DNA of 60,000 bases from Branchiostoma floridae (Eukaryota; Chordata; Leptocardii; Amphioxiformes; Branchiostomatidae), in NCBI RefSeq assembly GCF_000003815.2, contig NC_049994.1, forward strand, positions 12,910,382 through 12,970,381. The letters are read 5' to 3'. The first letter of the stretch is position 1, and every line of letters starts with the position of its first letter. Shown piece by piece: positions 35,962-46,751 of this stretch. A program made the position numbers and the translations under genes. The notes under the pieces were generated by a model. The model was not told the origin of the DNA, ran no database searches, and saw nothing but the letters and a program-made list of their open reading frames with translations.

Positions 35962-38900
35962 CTGAAAATAAAATACAATATTTCAGTTCCAGTATGTAAG
36001 ATAAATAGACATTACTTCCACAGCACCGCATTGTACAACGTAAACCTAGAAGGCATTTCCCCAAACAAACCCATATAAAGACACAGAACCCGCGAAAACC
36101 ACAAGTAAGGTAAGGTATCTACCCACCAGGTCATTATCAAATAGAAACGAGATTAATTTCAATTCTATGATGTTGTTTTCTTTTATTTTGTAAAGTTATT
36201 GACTGGTTTCATCGTAATGTACCAAAATGTCAAATATCAAACATTGGCGTGTCAAGAAAAAAGGCGTCACAATGAGTCAAAATTTGTTTGGGACATGTTA
36301 ATTTTTTGAATTGGAAGTTCTAAGTCAACTTCAGAATGACTTTTGCCAACACGGATGAACTTTCACGGATGGTCCTTGTTTCTATTATGTAAAAATGATC
36401 ATTTGAGTTTTCCTTTGATTTCTGCTGGATATTTTTTATAAACTATCTGCCTTAGCCTTTAAACACATTATTTCCTAGTTTAACTGACTGAATTTCCAAT
36501 AGNNNNNNNNNNNNNNNNNNNNNNNNNNNNNNNNNNNNNNNNNNNNNNNNNNNNNNNNNNNNNNNNNNNNNNNNNNNNNNNNNNNNNNNNNNNNNNNNNN
36601 NNCATGGGAAGACGGAGGTGTGAGGTGACCAGCCCGCCTCCATCACGACTCCATTAGCTACAAGATGACTCATTTCTTCTCTCGAAGACAACTACATTAA
36701 GAGCCGGGCATGGTGTTCAGGTAATACACACTTAAGTCGCGTTGAGTGGTAGAAGGTGTTTACAGTCGAGTTGTGCCCCTTGGGACGAGTGTTTTATAGA
36801 CTGCTTCCCAAGTCCTCTGTGGTTAGAATAATCTCCAACTCTGACTTTGAATCCTATCAGAGAGTCTGCGCGAGTGTGGTCTGGTATTTTAGACACGGGA
36901 GTGCGAGTTGGAAACACTGGCAGACATCAGAGGCGCCCGCCGCTGTCTGTATGGTTGATAAGTGCACTCAGGTCATGACGTTGACACGAGGCACTAGCTT
37001 TGCAGGGTGATCACGTACTCAAGTGGGCATTGCTCATGCTTCAGATGGTAGAAGAAGTTTTCTCAAGACGGCAGTGAACACCTTAGGCTTAGCCTTGAAG
37101 TCAACGCAAAGAACTCTGCGGACGAGTACTCTAACTTCTAATGGAAGGCCTATAATGCTGCGATCTACTCATTTCAATTATCGCACACTGTGAGCAAAGA
37201 ACATCAAGGACATACGTGGCTAATAACCCCAATGACATTATCAAAACACTAGGGACCCAAGAATACCTGAATGACTGCAAAGTAGTTTTCAATGACTCTG
37301 TGTTGAGTTATGTCTGAAATTTTGGAATGAGTTGATAGATTTATGAAGGCATTTCTACCAGAACCCGTATTTGGCCCGTTGAGTTAGGATCAGGCTTGCT
37401 GGCTCGCAGCATACTTCTCATGATAAGAAATTTGATTTAGAATAGAATAAAATCAAATGAAGAAACCAAAATCATATCAGGATAAAATGTATTAAAGAAA
37501 GGATTCATTTCGATTTTGTCGACTTTTCTCCGATGATGCATGTGCAGTGAAATATTCCAGCAAGCGTGTTTGAGTGAATATTGAACGCTTCTATCCATTA
37601 GTTTAATGACAGGCTTACAGGATTGAAAGCTGGGATCAACGCGGATCTACATCGATTTTGTTTCTACTCGATAACGTTAGTTTAAGGTGTTTCCCACGCA
37701 GTATTATGCAGAACATGTCGGCAGGCCTTTAGATTAAGTGGGCCGGGGTTTCCACAGATGCCAGATCACTCATTTCCCTTTGAGGGTTCAAAATTTGACA
37801 GATGCCCCAGTGATCTGTCAGTGAGTGGCTGATGACGTTTGGGGTCTTCCAATGATATTTCAATGATCTTTGAAGTACCAATGATTTTGGTCGTTTGCCA
37901 AACTGTTCCTGTTCAGTGGAAACGGGGCATAATGGTTCTCGAAGAGACTTCCATATTATGCATACGTATAATGTGAAATATATTCAACTCGAAAACCAAA
38001 TATTGTCATAATCCATCATTCAGAGAGATGTAATAAAGGTAAGATTAAAACACCCACCGGCTAACGTATATGTGTAGGTAGGTGTGATGCATGGCACTGT
38101 TCAACAAGACATGCTCATGTCGTCCTATTTCAACAATTTGACTGTTTCTTATCAAACTAGACAGGCCTAGGACTAGAGACAGGCCTAGGACTCCCATGAG
38201 GTTAGACCTGTGGGTTATGCCTATAGGGTCAGCGTTACGAGTTAGGATTAGGGGTAAGGGTTAGAGTTAGGGTTAGGGTTAGAGGTCAGGGTTAGGGGTA
38301 ATAGGGTAAGGTCCACTTGTAGATACCGTCCGTGTCTAAAGCGCACAGGAGGTCCGGCCGGCCTGTTGGTTAGGCCTATAGGGTCAGCGTTACGGGTTAG
38401 GAGTCAGGTTTAGAGGTTAGGATTAAGGTTAGGGTTAGGGTTAGGGGTTAGAGTTAGGGGTTAGGCTAGGAGTCAGAGTTAGGGGTTAGGGTTAGGAGTC
38501 AGGGTTAGGGTTAGGGGTTATGGGTCAGGGTTAGGGGTTAGGGTTAGGGGTTATGGGTCAGGGTTAGGGGTTAGGGTTAGGGGTTATGGGTCAGGGTTAG
38601 GGGTTAGGGTTAGGGGTTATGGGTCAGGGTTAGGTCTAGTTTTTAATCTACTGAGCTAAGATAGAAGTGACCCGTGGCCGCTCAGGTTTGAAACCGGGTC
38701 AGGAGTGACCGCACGCTAGCCGGCCTCCAGCCGGTCTGTTCTTAATTACAGTACCGCCTGTCCCTCTGCATCTGAGAGACCGTTCGCTAATACTACTGCT
38801 AGGACTAAAAAAAACAAATAATCCTTTCTCTTTATTTACGTCATACTTACCATCCATGTCCAGGGTGTGCACGATGTCCTGTGGGTAGGGAGGAGGGTGG

Positions 38901-41167
38901 CGGTACAGCGTCCTACTGCCGTAGTCAGGAGCAGACCGCCGACCATACCTAAGGTGACACACATACATCATAACCTTTACTTCAGATCTTGATCTTCATA
39001 CAGTGCAGTACACAATATGTTACTTTTGATATCCGGAACAAATCGAGGTAAACAGGGGGTGCAGAATACTACTAACTCTTTGAGGCAATGCCATGGCAAA
39101 AAAATGACCTCCATAGCAGACTCTCTGAGGTATTTTTTCTGTGTTTTTGGCTCATGATACACTTTTTCTTCCAGTTTCTTTTCGTACTAGGTCGCTTGAC
39201 TTTTGACCCTGTACGGTGTGTATTATGAGCCAACAAAGACGGAAAAAAGGCCCCAGAGAGCCTGGTATGGAGGCTAGCAACAACTGACGTTCGCGATGAC
39301 GATACCTTACAGATGTCTCTCCTTACAAATGATGAAATAGTGAAACTTTAAGTCAAAATTGCCACGGTGCAAATTTGGAATGTTACTATTGAGCACAGAC
39401 TTAGAATGGATCTGTAGGCAAAAATAGATAAACAACTTTGTTCAAGAGCAAGTGCATCAGCGTGAACTGTGATGCATCAGCACTTAGACTTCGAGTAGAA
39501 TAATCCCCTTAGCGTGGGCTAATCAATGAACTGTACTTGCCAAACTGAGAGGATGTCTACGACGAATTACATCGAAAGAAACGTGAACAAGCTTGAGTGT
39601 TTTTACACCGCCGTGGACGTCATAACATCACTTGTTACGTCATGACTACGGAAGACGTCCAGGGAATGAATGTGTTTGTCACACCTGTTCCGATGCTGTT
39701 AACAGGGCCTTCACACAGAAACCGAATAAGTAGGAATCAAGCAGAACCAGCCGGAATGAAGTATTTGCACAATCCGTGCCACATTCAGGGCCATTCGGGT
39801 GGGAATTTCAAATGGACCTTATATCCCCTTCACACGAGAAGGAATGAGCCAAAATGCCGTCAGAATGAAAATTCCTTTCTATTCCTGTGTATTCTAGAAA
39901 TTCACACTCCATTCCAGATATTCTTTTAGCCATATTCTGGCAGGATTCGAAGTGGCTTGCCGTTTTGGTTCTCCATCGAATGAGATAAGAATGTTTTGAA
40001 TAATGTTGGAATTTCGTAGAATGCGGTCATAATTCAGTTAAAATAGTTAAAATACACTTAGAATCCACTTTGAATGCCATTCGATATTTTTTCACTTCGA
40101 ATGCACCTCGACAGTTTTTTTTGTCAAACTAGACAGGCCTAGAACTGGAGACAGGCCTAGGACTGCCATGAGGTTGGGCCTGTGGGTTATGCAAAAACTT
40201 TCGGGCCAGCCAAAAGAACGGGCACAAATATAAGGAATGCAACAAGAATTTCTGGAACACACTACGAATTGCCAGGAAACGACAGGAATAGAAAAGAAAT
40301 TTTCATTCTTACGGCATTCCGGCTCATTCCGACACATATCATCATCAAGAAAATGGTAATGTAGAGGATCACTAGAGAATAACAAGGCAATCAGAGATGG
40401 CAAACTTCAGTCCCGTAAGGGCGTCTCCCACTGAGACTGAAGTGCGGTGGTGGCGGCGCTGCGGCACAGCAATTTGATCGAGCGCTCAGCGAATGTCATC
40501 GATGAAAATTAATCTTTCCACAGTTCGTGTGATTTAGTGTCTTTTGAGTCATACCTGTACGTTTGGTAAGGTATTCCCATCATAAAATTAAGGCTGACGC
40601 AAATCCGATATACATCGCAGCGACTTAGTCATATTGCCCTTCGACCCTTTAAACCATACAGACACGTTTAATGCGAACAAAAGTTCGCTATGTGTTGAAT
40701 CACTAATCGATTCCCAAAGACGTTGTGACGTGTTGTGTACACGTTTTTCACTATTCTTACTCTGTGCTATCACACTGTGCTATCATAATAAGCTTTCGGT
40801 TTAATGCCTCAGCTCAGTAGCGTATGTAATTGTCTTTGGCCAATGTATGTTATTATTGTCTTTGTCTCTAGAAAATTAACGATACACGATTCAGGGCAAG
40901 ATCACAGTGCTGTCCTCCTGCGCATGTAAAGTTTGCAATCTTGAATGATAATAAAGGGATATAACATTGAAAGAAGAACTCAGAGGTTAAACGACGACAG
41001 ACCAACCTTTGCCTTGTGAGCAGACGAAGGTAGTTTGCCAGATTTTTGTAGTATTTTCCTTCTTCTGGCGCTTCCACGTCTTCCTCCTCCTGCGCACGCG
41101 TTACCTCCACGCATGCGTAGATTAGTACTAGGAGGCAGACATAGCTGAAGATTCTGACCGACGTCAT
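35918..41167 (-). CDS. NPY-like: NPY/PYY-family neuropeptide precursor with C-terminal EF-hand (exons 41167-41007, 38948-38851, 35961-35918)
   Basis: The spliced product is 100 residues (human pre-pro-NPY is 97). Residues 1-25 form a signal peptide with likely cleavage at VTRA|QEEED. The mature peptide 26-55 contains EAPEEGKYYKNLANY and ends LLTRQRY, followed by the amidation and cleavage site G-R-R at 56-58. It aligns with the vertebrate NPY helix and TRQRYamide tail. Intron 1 is phase 2 and splits the Arg54 codon (AG|G), the conserved penultimate-Arg intron of NPY/NPF genes. The C-terminal pro-peptide ends in a canonical EF-hand loop, residues 84-95 (DMDGDGKISPYE), split by a phase-1 intron. 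Compared with NPY, the N-terminal proline-rich strand is short, with only one Pro. Splice sites are AAG|GTTGGT, CACCTTAG|, ATG|GTAAGT and TTATTTTCAG|. Identity as NPY family is near certain; the in vivo processing is inferred. Confidence 0.95.
36503..36602. other. Assembly gap (100 N)
   Basis: Exactly 100 N, the conventional placeholder for a gap of unknown size. It falls in the second intron of the NPY-like gene, so it does not break the coding model. Confidence 1.
38150..38220. repeat. Dispersed repeat flanking the TTAGGG-like array
   Basis: The segment containing ACTAGACAGGCCTAG and GTGGGTTATGC recurs at about 40129-40194 in the same orientation. There it interrupts the composite repeat at 39706-40330. 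Confidence 0.7.
38225..38635. repeat. Interstitial TTAGGG-like repeat array
   Basis: TTAGGG, TTAGGGG and GTCAGGG variants run for about 400 bases with one interruption near 38300-38390. From 38521 a higher-order 33-bp unit (TGGGTCAGGGTTAGGGGTTA...) repeats about 3.5 times. It lies in the second intron of the NPY-like gene, with unique sequence on both sides, so it is not a chromosome end. Confidence 0.9.
38851..38948 (-). CDS. NPY-like: NPY-like precursor, middle exon (Tyr-Gly-Arg-Arg and flanking peptide)
   Basis: 98 bases. The first G completes Arg54; then come Tyr55, the amide donor Gly56 and Arg57-Arg58. The flanking peptide SAPDYGSRTLYRHPPPYP leads into an amphipathic helix (QDIVHTL) and the first acidic residues of the EF-hand loop (D84, D86). 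It ends at a strong GTAAGT donor. Confidence 0.92.
39105..39277. mobile_element. Foldback MITE in the first NPY intron (family F)
   Basis: Terminal inverted repeats: CCTCCATAGCAGACTCT on the left and AGAGAGCCTGGTATGGAGG on the right, with internal GGCTCATGATA/TATTATGAGCC. A second copy lies at 50655-50862. Confidence 0.7.
39706..40330. mobile_element. Composite foldback repeat, inverted copy of 23955-24535
   Basis: 39706-39820 is the reverse complement of about 24420-24535. 39825-40330 matches the TIR-bounded part (CCCCTTCACACGAGAAGGAA to CGGCATTCCGGCTCATTCC). A foreign segment at about 40129-40194 interrupts it. It lies in the first intron of the NPY-like gene. Confidence 0.7.
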
Positions 41168-41181
41168 TCTATAGTCTGGAT
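41007..41181 (-). CDS. NPY-like: NPY-like precursor, exon with signal peptide and most of the mature peptide
   Basis: An acceptor TTTTCTCCAG precedes 41181. Fourteen untranslated bases then lead to ATG at 41167, and the exon ends at 41007 inside the Arg54 codon. As in vertebrate NPY, the start codon is in the second exon, so a separate 5'UTR exon is predicted upstream at higher coordinates. An in-frame codon further upstream would need intronic sequence and is not used. Confidence 0.9.
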
Positions 41182-41342
41182 CTGGAGAAAACATAGTAAA
41201 TCATAAAAATAAGCATTCAAAATATTAAACTCAATCCCACCGAATACATGCATGTAAAGTTAAAAGGTGTTCTTAGAACCTTCTCTGTACTTTATTTTAG
41301 AAGAAGAGAAACTATAGAATATATTACTCCTTTCTAACTTAA

Positions 41343-41832
41343 AGGCAACCTAAGCAATGTCACATTGTTAAGAGTGGAAATATTCTGAATGAGGCAGTCT
41401 GTATAGTATTGACATCTAATGCACTATTTTAGCACATGTACATCATTATTTCATAAATTGAGCCGTTAAAAACAGCACGGGAATGAGTTGCACAAGGATT
41501 CCAGATCAAGATTTACTACTTTAGTATATTGTTTCTTATTGTATATATACGGTTTTTATGTTGTAAATTTCAACGCTATTCAGGCTGCTATTATGTCTGC
41601 CATGTTGAAATCAATAAAGGATGATGATGATGATGAAGTCCTTATTTTTTTGGTGGGGGTGGGGGGTACAATAATAAGAAATACCCTCGTGCAACTTGTC
41701 TCTGGGCTGTTTTAAACCGCTCAAAGTATCAAATTATGTTGTAAATGTGAGAATACAGTGCAGTAGATGTCAATATCATGCAGATTGCCTTATTCAGAAT
41801 ATTTCCACTTTGACGCTGTAATATGGCTGCCT
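41343..41832. mobile_element. TTAA-flanked foldback element upstream of the NPY coding exon
   Basis: TTAA duplications at 41339-41342 and 41833-41836 bracket short termini (AGGCAACC and GGCTGCCT). Inside, about 60 bp inverted arms match well: GTGGAAATATTCTGAATGAG on the left and its complement near 41800 on the right. A TTAA target is typical of piggyBac-like elements. No transposase is seen. Confidence 0.65.
41500..41640 (+). repeat. Likely retroposon tail nested in the TTAA element
   Basis: A stretch ending TGAAATCAATAAAG followed by (GAT)n at 41620-41636 has the form of a LINE/SINE 3' tail ending in a simple repeat. Only the tail is recognisable. Confidence 0.4.
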
Positions 41833-41849
41833 TTAAACACTTCCATGCT

Positions 41850-44800
41850 TTGGTAGTGAGTCCCGTCAATGTCATTACAAAGATACAAATGACGTCGTTA
41901 TGTGATCATCTGAATCTGAAAGATGTTAAAGGTGAATCTAGACAGCAGTTCAAAATGAGATCGCACATGGGCGCTGTTGACTTGAAAAAAATTGTCACCA
42001 ATGCAAATCTCAAATTCAGTAATATGATACTAGCTTCATGACGGAGTGATGCATCTAGTACTACCTTGGGTTTATAGTGGCTCGATATTTGACATTATAA
42101 AATAGGATTAGCATACATAAGATGCGGTTATAATGTTAAACAATTTTAAACACAGCAAAGTCTTCAGACAAAACCGTCCTCACCTACAGGGAACGATGCA
42201 TTGTGCATATGAGAAATCGCAGAAGTAAGATTTTGTTCCGTAAACCTGTAGCATTAACAGAGTTCATCTACTTCTCATTACATAGTCCTCATGAATTTGC
42301 ATAGAATTGATTTTTGAATAAGGCAATAAACAGAATTTGTCTTGCCACTTGCAGCTGCCATATTAATTATCCATTACTGCTTTAAGTCGAAATGAAAAGA
42401 TAAAGGCCGAACCGACGGGGTCAGCAATGGAGACAACAGGTGCCTCGGGTTCCAGTTTCCGACCCGGAAGCCATCATGAATGCCGGTGACTAGATATGCG
42501 GTGGCCGGAAATAAATACGGAAATCTATTCAGCTTTTTTTCTCTGTGCTATATGCCTGGAGACTGAGAATATTGTGTGTAAGGCTATGGTGAAATGCCAT
42601 AGAAAATAGGGTTTCACGAAATGTCATAGAAAATAGGGTTGATAGGGGAAAGGTGAAGTCCTTCTGGCTCTCCGGTTTATCACGCTGAGGACACACTCGA
42701 TTGTTGCAACTGAGTTGCTTGAAAATGTCAAGTTTTTTTTTTCAAATACCTCTCAGGAAAGGATGACAGCGACCAAGCCATGTTTGATATCAAGAGTTTT
42801 CAAATGAAATCATTGCATATATCAAGTAATTGTGAAATAGAATATATGCCGAATCTTATGTGCTTCGGAATGATGCTCGTAATAAGAAACCTAGTATCAG
42901 ATTTACAAGGGTAAAATTCAATGCAAAACAGTGTAGTACGGGACCCAGGACGAGAACGCTGCGTTCTATTTCAGCATCTGTAGTTCTATAGAAATCGAGT
43001 TTTTAAATCACAGTCTTGATGATTCGTGCGAAATTTAGGCTATTTTGTCAGAAAGTTCTTTTGGAAACCACTGGTGATCTTTTGTAAAGTTCTGGTGGAG
43101 AAATATCGTCCTGTTGTGTATATTTGTGATCCGGTGTAACATCCGGACTTAACATGGCAAAGAAAGAACTGCTCATCACCAGCGAAAGCATGCCTGTAAA
43201 AACGTCCCTGTAAAAGAGTGCCGGATCGGTACCTGTCAAACCGACGTGTTACAAAAATGGATCACGGCCTTGCGGGTTGCGTCAGTTTTGACACCGTTGC
43301 GCCCTTCAGCCGTTGAAAGATTTATCATAATCCTTAACACTTCCATTTATTCTCTACCAGTTACCATGTGGTCACGGAATGACACATCCATGCGATGGTA
43401 GCTTCTTCATGTTGAAGTTTCTCTTTCTGTGGATGCATGATTCTATCACAGGAAATGGGGCCATCACTCACAGAAGATGCCTGGTTGCGTTTGTGAGGAC
43501 AGATTTAGGCCGCACACAAAAGGATGAGAACTTCACTTCGTGTTATACATGCAGTTTCTGTCACTTATTTTTAAAGAACTTGTATAACCAGGAATATCTC
43601 GTCACATATGATAGTGGTGGGTACCGGTGCAGAAATTCAGGTACAGGCACAGGTCCTCTTTAAGTCCAGAGGATCAGGTCCGGACCTGAACCTGAACCTG
43701 ATTGTCTGTGAAAACGTGCATGGGTGATACCCCTGTACGTTTGGCTGTAAAGAGGGACTATAAACTATACTCTTCTCTGTTTCGTTCTTGTTATTTTCTT
43801 AGACCACTAAACGTGTGGACGCCTGCCAATATGTTTTCGTTTTCCAAAATCCGGTCCACTGATTCTTTCAGGTCCACCTTTTTCGGACCGGCCCAAGAAG
43901 AAAACCCGGTTTTGTACAAGTAGCTCGTGATGTTTTTACTGACATTAGACAACGTTGTTATGCATCCGCTATGATCTATATTATTCCATAATTTGCTTTG
44001 CATGTTTCATGTACGTCACTACTGTGTGGTATTTTGTATGGAGAGCTTACCATTGTATCTAAGATGTTGCTTTGAAGTTTTGTTTAATGTTTGTTATCCT
44101 TAGATAGTATCATACTGTTTACTCGTGTACGCCCAAAAACTTTGAAGCTGTCCAAATGGCGAGTTGTGGTTCCTAGATAAAATCAGACAGCTACAGATAG
44201 ATGATAAAATAACTACATATTTTGCACATCGAGTTTAGAATGTTCACGTCAACATCTTTCTCTTGTCGCTCTAGTAGAATAGACAACTAATAGCAACCAG
44301 ACACTCACAAGGGCGACTGATTCCGAAGTCAAGGTTTTCATCGACATCCGATGGACGAACATCGATCGAACATCATGAATGATAAACTTTGGATGAGGGC
44401 ACATTAGACACGATTAAACCACTTGTTGTTCTAACTATTTCACTCTCAATGTCAAATATTACGTTTCAGCCTGTGACTGCCTGACATCATTAAGGATCGC
44501 TCCTAACAAGTGGAGTCTGTTCGTGGTATAGTAAGACTCCTCTTCTGACTTCAGAACATGAGAGTCGTGCGGTCTTACTTGACGGTAAATTGTCCATCAT
44601 TTTCTTCCAACTTGTTTCTACCAGATTTCTTCCGATTTTCCTCGCACTGAAATACCATTGAGATCTGTTTAAAACATGGATTCAAACTTTAAACAAATCT
44701 TGATCTCTTTATTATTGTTAAGATTCTGCTTCACGTAGGTCTACCTGGCACGCAAAATAGTTATTATCGCGTGTAGTGTACAATTGAGGCAGACCTCGGC

Positions 44801-45465
44801 TGAACCAAATGTTGTTTAACAACGCCGCCTTTGATATTTAATGTGATTTCAATTGACAAAGTCTTGTGCTCTTTGGTGCTTTCCTGTGATATCCAATTTG
44901 ATCCACACGTATATCCAGTTTTCCTAATCAAGATCAAACAAAAATCAAACATTGTATATTCTTTTGTAACTCCAGCGCACCACAAAAAGGAAGACTATTG
45001 ATAAGAAACCCACCGAAGATGTCATTATTACCATTGATAGTGCGGCGAGAAAAGGAAAGATCATGAATCCAGATCCTGGAAACCAGTCAGGTTCGTATAG
45101 CTACAGTTTGGAGACTTTCTTTGATTCCAGGTGGAACCAGTAGGAATCGGACACTCAAAGATATGACGATGAAGAGTGACATTGTTCATCTACTTTTGTG
45201 CGGCAAAAACTTAGCATATAAAGATACGATATAGGAGGTATAGAGTCATGGCCATCCGTGCAACCAGTCTATCTGATCTAAGAGTTCAATCTCAAAGCAA
45301 AACTGCATTCAACTTGGTAAATAAATCGTCCATGAATCTGCTAACGTTTTCCACTTTCTGCTCATTGAATGCAAAAGGAAGTGATAAGTACTAGTAACAA
45401 AAAGAAAACCATGCGACATTGGTCTAAAATCTCTCTTTTCCAATCATATGAAGAAAAAGATTGTC
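41850..45465. other. Presumed 5' intron of the NPY-like gene or intergenic DNA
   Basis: No supported exon. A dispersed repeat at about 43615-43925 (GGTACCGGTGCAGAAATTCA and TCCGGACCTGAACCTG blocks) has a related copy at about 47285-47640. Confidence 0.45.
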
Positions 45466-45469
45466 CCAC

Positions 45470-45660
45470 CTTCTCCTGAAGTATCTTTTCTTCTCTCTTC
45501 CTCTCTGTTGCCCCGACTCCGAGTTGTCCTTGCTTCAGCTGCAGTGGTTCCCTCTCTGCTTGGCTGGTGACGCGGGCACATATAAGCAGGTGTAGCGACT
45601 ACGTCACCCCGGAAGGCGTGGCTGGCGACAGGAGGTGTGACAGTGCGAACCTCTGACGTC
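45470..45660 (-). promoter_or_regulatory. Candidate promoter and 5'UTR exon of the NPY-like gene
   Basis: On the minus strand there are two CRE-like sites (GACGTCA at 45660-45654, TGACGTAG at 45606-45599) and then a TATA-like TTATATG at 45585-45579. A purine-rich 5'UTR-like stretch follows, ending at a possible donor, GAGAAG|GTGGGA, at 45470. The coding exon at 41181 needs such an upstream exon, and this lies 4.3 kb away. Caveat: the same bases read TATAAG on the + strand, so orientation is ambiguous. Confidence 0.35.
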
Positions 45661-46468
45661 CTCCCACCGCATACATTAGCACCTCTCCTGCAGACATTTC
45701 CGCGCCGTTCTCACCGCGTACGTGGCGAACGATTCCCAACGGTCACGGCTGTTGTTGCAAAAGGGCATGCGACACGCTGTTTCGGTTCACTTCGCGCTTT
45801 CACCACTTCCTGCGGATCCCATGCTTTGGTGTTGTATTCCCATAACTAAGCCATTTCCGTTGCTCTTTTAAAAAAGGAACAGTCGCTTTTTGATGGCAGT
45901 AGTGTGGGAAAGTATATTTGACTCGGGGCCTATGAGTATGAACCACATCGGACAGGCAGATTCCGATCATGCTTTTCTACTCGCTGAGAACCCAAAGAGA
46001 GCAGGCCCAATGAAACCAACTTCCACGCAGCAAATGCCTGTAATATCAAGAAGATTTGCATATTTTCAACACATTATTCAGCCCATTAGCTGGCAAGAGT
46101 CTCAGAGTATTTCTTTAGAACTTTCCTTATACCCTGACAGTATATTATCGTATCCCATGACGTATCCTGACAGTTATTGTACCCTATGACGAATTGACAG
46201 ATATCTGCTGCAGAAATCCACTGAGATTACTCTTAACGGAAACGCGCAGGGCCGTCCACGTTTGCTTCCACCCCCGTCACACTAACTTAAGAACTATTAT
46301 ATATAATATAGGGCGTGGGATAGGACCGTGTAATGACGATGGATGAAGATAGTAATCGTGCAACACATCATAGCCTAAGAGTACCAGACCAATGTACTAT
46401 ACTTAACATACAAGTTTGAAAAGTCGTCCATATGGCCGTTATTACTTGGTAACTTGTATTGTGTTATA

Positions 46469-46672
46469 TACTGTAAATGCTTCGCGGTGGATTAATGATC
46501 GCGGTTTTCGCGGTGACCAATTCACCGCGAACTTAAAACCACCGAGAACATTTTCTATTATGGTATTAGACTGCAGTCTATGGTGTTACCGCGAAATTAA
46601 AATCACAGCGAAAAGTCCTTTTTCCCGTTACTGCGAAATTAAATCCTCGCGAACTTAAATGCCTTTACAGTA
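46469..46672. mobile_element. Foldback MITE (family E, CGCGAACTTAAA type)
   Basis: Termini TACTGTAAATGC and GCCTTTACAGTA. The interior alternates CGCGGT and ACCGCGAAATTAAA blocks around a TTAGACTGCAGTCTA palindrome. Further copies lie at about 51267-51478 (inverted) and 51757-51968. Confidence 0.85.
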
Positions 46673-46751
46673 TCACCGGGAAGCTTATTTACTGCCCCAG
46701 CTGGTAACCACGAACAATTCACATAAGTTTCCTAAACCATAAGTGTATATC

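Noticed and set aside
38225-38635. TTAGGG-like array as a chromosome end
   Set aside because: Unique sequence and gene exons continue on both sides.
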